Part shown: one piece after another, positions 31,826-35,784 of the stretch
Layout: each line of letters opens with the position of its first letter
How positions within the stretch are numbered: position 1 is the first letter of the stretch
Assembly (NCBI GenBank): GCA_038323475.1
Contig: JBBQHA010000018.1
Coordinates: 1-35,784 of the forward strand
Direction of reading: 5' to 3'
From: SZAS-103 sp038323475
GTDB lineage: Bacteria > Pseudomonadota > Gammaproteobacteria > Xanthomonadales > Xanthomonadaceae
Length of the DNA: 35,784 nt
Translations under genes and position numbers: made by a program
The notes under the pieces: generated by a model
What the model saw: only the letters and a program-made list of their open reading frames with translations
What the model was told of the DNA's origin: nothing
The model's database searches: none

Positions 31826-33730
31826 GTGAACACGCGCCCGGCGCTGTTGTTGCTGTGCGTGGGATTGCTCGCCGGCTGCGCGGGATTGCACCGCAAGGAC
31901 CTCGACCACGCCGAGGCGCTCGCCGCCGTCGCGCGCCCGACCGCGCTGGACTGCGACCGCGAGGACGCTTGCGCGGAAACTTCGCCGCTGCATGCGCTGG
32001 GCGATCGCGCGCTGTCCGAATCGAGCCCCGGCAAGCCGGTCAACTACGTGCAGATCGTCGAGTCCGGCCAGGATTCGCTGCTGGGCCGGATCAACCTGAT
32101 CCGCAGCGCACGCCGCACGATCGACGTGCAGACCTTCATCTACGGCCAGGACGACACCGGTTTCCTGTTCTTCAACGAACTGGTCAAGGCAGCGCGGCGC
32201 GGGGTGAAGGTGCGCCTGCTCGCCGACCAGTTCTACGGACCGACCGACCTGGCGCTGCTGGCCAACCTGTCGGCTGCGCATGCGAACTTCCAGATGCGCC
32301 TGTACAACCCGACCTTCGGCTATGCCCGCACGTCCGCGGTGCAATTCGTCGGGGCGATCCTGTGCTGCTTCCGCAAGTTCAACCAGCGCATGCACAACAA
32401 GGTGCTGGTGGTGGACGGGCAGGTCGGATTCACCGGCGGGCGGAATATCGACGACCGCTATTTCGACTGGAATCCCGGTTTCGATTTCCTCGACCGCGAC
32501 GTCATCCTCGCCGGACCCGAAGTGGCCGAGATGGAGCGCCAGTTCGACCTGTTCTGGGACAACGAGCGCAGCGTGCCGATCGCGCGGCTGAAGGATGTCG
32601 CCGGCGTGCTGATCGCCAGCCAGGGTCCGCCGCCGCGCAAGCCGCTGGAGCAGGAACACCGCACGCCGCGCGTGCTCGCATTGGCGGAGGCCGCATCGGA
32701 CCAGGCCGACATCGCGGCGCGGCTGGTGGACGACGCGCGGCCGGTGGACGAGGCGGATTACATCGCCGACGGGCCGCGCAAGCACGATCACATGCCTGCC
32801 GATGACAGCGGCACCAGCACCAATGTCCTGCGCGAAGTGATCGAGGGCGCGCACACGTCGGTCCTGCTGCAGACGCCTTACCTGGTGCTGAGCAAGGGCG
32901 CGCGGAAGATGTTCCGCGACATGCACGAGGGCGCCAATCCGCCGCTGGTGACCGTCTCGACGAACAGCCTGGCCTCGACCGACGCGCTCCCGGCCTATGC
33001 GTTGTCGTACAAGTACAAGCGGCGCTACCTGCGCGAGCTGGGTTTCCACATCTTCGAACTCAAGCCCTATCCGCTGGATGTGCCGATCAATCTTGCCGCG
33101 ACCGGCGCGCTGGATGCCAAGGGCGGCGTCGATGCGCAGGCCGCTGCGTCCGCTGCGCTGCCGGAAGCGCGCGGCAATGACCGCGCGGACCGGATCCGCG
33201 TGCCCAGCGAATCCGTCCGCTTCCCCGGCCTGGGCAGCGGCTCCAGGCCAGCCGCGTTGCGCAGCGCTGGCCTGCGCATCAGCCTGCATGCGAAGTCGAT
33301 GGTGATCGACGGTGACATCGGGATCATCGGCTCGCACAATTTCGATCCGCGTTCGGACCACTACAACACCGAGGGCGTGCTGGTGTTCCACGACGCGGTG
33401 ATGGCGCAGCGCCTGCAGGCCGGCATCGAGCGCGAGGCCGCGCCGGTGAATTCGTGGCTGGTCGCGCGCCGCCCGCGTTCGCCGGTCTCGCACCTCAACG
33501 GCCGCATCGACGAGCTGTTCGAGAACCTGCCGCTGTTCGACCTGTGGCCGTTCCGCTACGCCACGAGCTACGAGCTCAATCCCGGTTGCGAGCCGGTGCC
33601 ACCCAAGGATCCGCACTTCCACGACTGCTGGACCCCGGTCGGCGACTTTCCGGAAGTCGAGATTTCGTTCAAGGCCTTCGCCACCCGCGTGCTGACCGCT
33701 TTCGGCGCGGGGCTGGCGCCGATTCTTTGA
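31826..33730 (+). CDS. Phospholipase D family lipoprotein (cardiolipin synthase-like)
   Basis: 634 residues from GTG 31826, chosen because it gives a perfect lipoprotein signal (VNTRPALLLLCVGLLAGC, lipobox LAGC); ATG 31763 would add 21 polar residues. Two HKD motifs are present: His190 in HNKVLVVDGQVGFTGGRN and His488 in HAKSMVIDGDIGIIGSHN, each with the Lys and Asp in place, so it is likely an active phosphodiesterase/transphosphatidylase of the ClsC/PLD type acting on membrane phospholipids. Predicted site is the inner leaflet-facing or periplasmic side of a membrane, anchored by lipid. Between and around the motifs are ~60-residue low-complexity linkers. It follows the SixA gene by 82 bases; separate or shared transcription is open. 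Confidence 0.88.
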   Translation: MNTRPALLLLCVGLLAGCAGLHRKDLDHAEALAAVARPTALDCDREDACAETSPLHALGDRALSESSPGKPVNYVQIVESGQDSLLGRINLIRSARRTIDVQTFIYGQDDTGFLFFNELVKAARRGVKVRLLADQFYGPTDLALLANLSAAHANFQMRLYNPTFGYARTSAVQFVGAILCCFRKFNQRMHNKVLVVDGQVGFTGGRNIDDRYFDWNPGFDFLDRDVILAGPEVAEMERQFDLFWDNERSVPIARLKDVAGVLIASQGPPPRKPLEQEHRTPRVLALAEAASDQADIAARLVDDARPVDEADYIADGPRKHDHMPADDSGTSTNVLREVIEGAHTSVLLQTPYLVLSKGARKMFRDMHEGANPPLVTVSTNSLASTDALPAYALSYKYKRRYLRELGFHIFELKPYPLDVPINLAATGALDAKGGVDAQAAASAALPEARGNDRADRIRVPSESVRFPGLGSGSRPAALRSAGLRISLHAKSMVIDGDIGIIGSHNFDPRSDHYNTEGVLVFHDAVMAQRLQAGIEREAAPVNSWLVARRPRSPVSHLNGRIDELFENLPLFDLWPFRYATSYELNPGCEPVPPKDPHFHDCWTPVGDFPEVEISFKAFATRVLTAFGAGLAPIL

Positions 33731-33736
33731 AATCGG

Positions 33737-33875
33737 GGAACGGGGAGCGGGGAACGGGACAGACGTTTGCAAGAAGCGAGCCGGAGTATCGGGCTCGCCC
33801 GGAAATCGCACGTTGCTGCAGCGGACGTGTGCACTGGCCTCTACCGCTCACGTTCCCGCCCTTGCTCCCCATTCC
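33737..33875. repeat. Imperfect inverted repeat bounding a ~139-bp intergenic element
   Basis: GGAACGGGGAGCGGGG at 33737 is matched on the other strand by GGAATGGGGAGCAAGGG (from 33875), giving ~14 paired positions. Inside lies a hairpin, GCGAGCC (33776-33782) with GGCTCGC (33792-33798). This G-run/C-run layout is typical of small palindromic elements in related genomes. It fills most of the gap between the phospholipase-D gene and the DUF1232 gene; no coding sequence was seen there. Confidence 0.5.
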
Positions 33876-33937
33876 ATCAATTGACCTCCGCCTCGTCTCG
33901 GCCTAGTCTGCCCTTTCCTTCCAGCGCGCTGACTGCC

Positions 33938-34552
33938 ATGCCGATTTCGATCAATCTCGAACTGTCCGACCAGGACATCGAAACTTTCAGCGCCGCGATG
34001 AAGGCGTCACGCCAGGGCACGTCGACGGCATCGGTTGCCGACGTCACCGCGGCGGCCACGCGCTTGCTCGAGGAGGCCCACAAGGCCATCGTGCCGCCGT
34101 TCGTGCAGCAGCGACTGGCCCTGCTCGACCAGATGATCGCGATGGTGCGCGACGAAGGCTGGGCGATGGGCGCCGAAGACGTCCAGCGCGTGCTCACGGC
34201 ACTGGAGTATTTCTCCAACCCCAACGACATCATCCCGGATTCGACGCCGGTGCTCGGCTATCTCGACGACGCGATCATGATCGAGCTGTGCGCGCGCGAC
34301 CTGACCAACGAACTCAGCGCGTACGCCGAATTCTGCGGCTACCGCGCCGACGAAGCCGCCCGCCGCGGCCTGGATCCGGCGACCGTCGGTCGTGCGGGAT
34401 GGCTGGACAGCCGTCGCGAGGAACTGCAGGACCGCATGCACCGTCGCCGCGGGCGCGATTACGGCACCGGCTATGGCAACAGCAGCGGCTATGCGAGCGA
34501 TCGCACCTACGTGAACGATGCGTGGCGGCCGAGCCTGTTCCGCACCTCGTGA
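33938..34552 (+). CDS. DUF1232 (YkvA-like) domain protein
   Basis: 204 residues from ATG 33938. The diagnostic stretch is ALEYFSNPNDIIPDSTPVLGYLDDA at ~residues 89-113, with the (N/D)P-x-D-x-IPD and GYLDD pattern of DUF1232. Upstream is a helical region (SVADVTAAATRLLEEAHK), downstream a helical tail ending in an Arg-rich, Gly/Ser/Tyr-rich C-terminus (RRRGRDYGTGYGNSSGYASD), which may be disordered. DUF1232 proteins are often membrane-associated but of unknown function; here no clear transmembrane segment is seen. No strong Shine-Dalgarno. The frame extends 57 codons upstream, but that part lies in the repeat element and is not coding-like. Confidence 0.75.
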   Translation: MPISINLELSDQDIETFSAAMKASRQGTSTASVADVTAAATRLLEEAHKAIVPPFVQQRLALLDQMIAMVRDEGWAMGAEDVQRVLTALEYFSNPNDIIPDSTPVLGYLDDAIMIELCARDLTNELSAYAEFCGYRADEAARRGLDPATVGRAGWLDSRREELQDRMHRRRGRDYGTGYGNSSGYASDRTYVNDAWRPSLFRTS

Positions 34553-34636
34553 TCCATGCGGCTTGAACGGTTCGGCCTGCATGGTCCGCGTTGAGCGCGC
34601 GCCCGTGCCTTCCTCCGGCGGAGCAGGCGGCTGACG

Positions 34637-34660
34637 GAGCCTGCAGCGGAGTGCAGGCTC
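34637..34660. terminator. 9-bp perfect hairpin upstream of the acyltransferase gene
   Basis: GAGCCTGCA (34637-34645) pairs exactly with TGCAGGCTC (34652-34660) around a 6-base loop. It lies 84 bases after the DUF1232 stop and 26 bases before the acyltransferase ATG. Could end the DUF1232 transcript or lie in the next gene's leader; there is no T-run, so the label is tentative. Confidence 0.35.
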
Positions 34661-34686
34661 TAGACGTGTCGTGCAGAATCCCTGCG

Positions 34687-35493
34687 ATGCCCTCGCTCGA
34701 CCAACGCGCCATCGATCCTCCCGCCGCGCGTAGCGACCGGCTCCGGCCTTTGCGCTACCTGCTGCGCACGCCATTGCTGCTGCTGCATATCGCGGTGCCG
34801 CTGCCGCTCACCCTGGTCCTGATCGCCCTGCCGGTAGCGCGCCTGCGCCTGGGCAGCGGCGAACGCGTCGACCATCGCGCGATCCGGGCCTGGTCGGCCG
34901 GATTGCTGCGCGTGTTCGGATTCCGCCTGCGCCGCGTTGGAACCCCGTTGCCGGGCGGCGCACTGTTCGTCGCCAACCATGTCAGCTGGATCGACATCAC
35001 CCTGATGCACAGCCAGCATGCGGTCGGTTTTGTCGCCAAGGACGAGATCAGCCGCTGGCCGCTGATCGGCTGGCTCGCCAGCCGCGCCGGCACCATTTAC
35101 CACCGCCGCGGCAGCGACCATTCGCTGCGCGACGTGATGGAGCAGATGGTCGCGCGGATGCGAGCCGGGCTTCCGATCGGCGTGTTTCCCGAAGGCGGCA
35201 CCGGCGACGGCCGCACCCTGCGCGTCTTCCACGCGCGCATCCTGCAGACGGCGCTGGACGCCGAGGTGCCGGTGCAGCCGGTCGCGCTGCGGTTCGGCGA
35301 GAACGGCGATGCGCAGGCGCTGGTCGCGTTCGCGGCGGGCGAAAATTTCCTCGCGAATTTCCTGCGCCTGCTCGGCGACCGGCCGCGCACCGCCGAAGTG
35401 CATTTCCTCGAACCGGTGGCGCCGGTCGCGGGTGGCCGCCGCGGCATGGCCGCGCTCGCGCGGGACCGGATCGGCGCGGCGCTCACGTCGTGA
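34687..35493 (+). CDS. 1-acyl-sn-glycerol-3-phosphate acyltransferase (PlsC-type)
   Basis: 268 residues from ATG 34687. Transfers an acyl group to lysophosphatidic acid (or a related lysolipid) at the inner membrane. One N-terminal membrane segment (LLLLHIAVPLPLTLVLIALP, ~30-52) is followed by motif I, NHVSWID (His98, Asp103), motif II-like RRGSDHS, motif III FPEGGTGDG (Glu169) and motif IV-like VPVQPVAL. All catalytic residues are present. Other lysophospholipid acyltransferases, such as the ornithine-lipid OlsA type, share these motifs, so the exact acceptor is uncertain. The next gene's GTG overlaps its stop (GTGA), which indicates coupling. Confidence 0.88.
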   Translation: MPSLDQRAIDPPAARSDRLRPLRYLLRTPLLLLHIAVPLPLTLVLIALPVARLRLGSGERVDHRAIRAWSAGLLRVFGFRLRRVGTPLPGGALFVANHVSWIDITLMHSQHAVGFVAKDEISRWPLIGWLASRAGTIYHRRGSDHSLRDVMEQMVARMRAGLPIGVFPEGGTGDGRTLRVFHARILQTALDAEVPVQPVALRFGENGDAQALVAFAAGENFLANFLRLLGDRPRTAEVHFLEPVAPVAGGRRGMAALARDRIGAALTS

Positions 35494-35784
35494 TCGACGT
35501 GCGCGACTACGCTCCGCCGACCTGGCTGCGCGGACCGCACGTGCAGTCGGTGCTGTCGTCGAGCCCGCTGCGCCGGCGACGTGGCGCACGCGCGTTGGTG
35601 CGGCTCGGCGCGCAGACCACAGAAATGCTGCTCGATGCGGGCGATGGCGTGCGCCTGCAGGGTTTCCACTCGACCCTCCCGCGCACGCCGCGCGGTCTGG
35701 TGCTGCTGCTGCACGGGTGGGAAGGCAGCGCCGAGTCGGGCTACATGCTGCACACCGCCGCTCGGCTGCTGCAGGCCGGGTTCG
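35490..35784 (+). CDS. YheT-like alpha/beta hydrolase, N-terminal part (3' end outside window)
   Basis: Starts at GTG 35490, which overlaps the acyltransferase stop as GTGA. The 98 visible codons open MIDVRDYAPPTWLRGPHVQS, typical of the YheT/ABHD1-3 family (P-x-W-L-x-G-x-H-x-Q-S/T), and reach LVLLLHGWEGSAESGYM, the oxyanion-hole strand (HGxEGS) of this family. The nucleophile elbow lies beyond the window. Family members are serine hydrolases acting on lipids or esters, consistent with its place behind an acyltransferase. The frame is open to the right edge. Confidence 0.8.
   Translation, partial: MIDVRDYAPPTWLRGPHVQSVLSSSPLRRRRGARALVRLGAQTTEMLLDAGDGVRLQGFHSTLPRTPRGLVLLLHGWEGSAESGYMLHTAARLLQAGF

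Overview
The window is GC-rich, gene-dense chromosomal DNA. The gene content suggests an aerobic gammaproteobacterium of the Lysobacterales (Xanthomonadales) type: a single-chain indolepyruvate ferredoxin oxidoreductase, a TIGR02466-type dioxygenase, a TonB receptor, and several interspersed palindromic repeats of the kind common in that order. The taxonomic placement is an inference from style and gene set; no rRNA or tRNA was seen.

Layout. 1-8.4 kb is mostly housekeeping: the 3' end of an RlmI-like methyltransferase, a repeat-rich gap, a double aspartyl-protease/PDZ exported protein divergent from an ArsR-like regulator, folE, an MFS exporter, a small (p)ppGpp-hydrolase-like HD protein, a COG2509 flavoprotein and an unknown cytoplasmic protein. 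8.4-12.1 kb is one large indolepyruvate:ferredoxin oxidoreductase gene carrying an in-frame palindromic repeat. 12.2-17.7 kb holds a small secreted protein, an Fe(II)/2-oxoglutarate oxygenase, and a tight pair of a c-di-GMP phosphodiesterase response regulator (REC-EAL) and a hybrid sensor kinase. 17.7-19.8 kb is a TonB-dependent receptor gene with an amber codon just after its signal peptide. 19.9-21.7 kb is a periplasmic gamma-glutamyltransferase.

21.9-30.4 kb is the most unusual part: five diverged paralogues of an exported, cysteine-containing helical protein that I do not recognise (called A to E here). They sit with a 2-oxoglutarate oxygenase, a relic of that oxygenase's 5' end, and a Ycf46-like AAA ATPase on the opposite strand. 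Four paralogues share a C-x5/6-C pair, and all five share a C-x14/15-C pair and a C-terminal PP(A/V)(D/G)W-like ending. Paralogue D is split by an apparent CA-dinucleotide expansion.

30.6-35.8 kb returns to ordinary genes: a ParA-like ATPase and a SixA-like phosphatase with nearly abutting frames, a phospholipase-D-family lipoprotein, a DUF1232 protein, a PlsC-type acyltransferase and the start of a YheT-like hydrolase.

Three protein-altering events are visible by eye: the amber codon in the TonB receptor, the frameshift in paralogue D and the repeat insertion in the oxidoreductase. At least four different palindromic repeat types lie in the gaps. All product names come from reading motifs, not from database searches.
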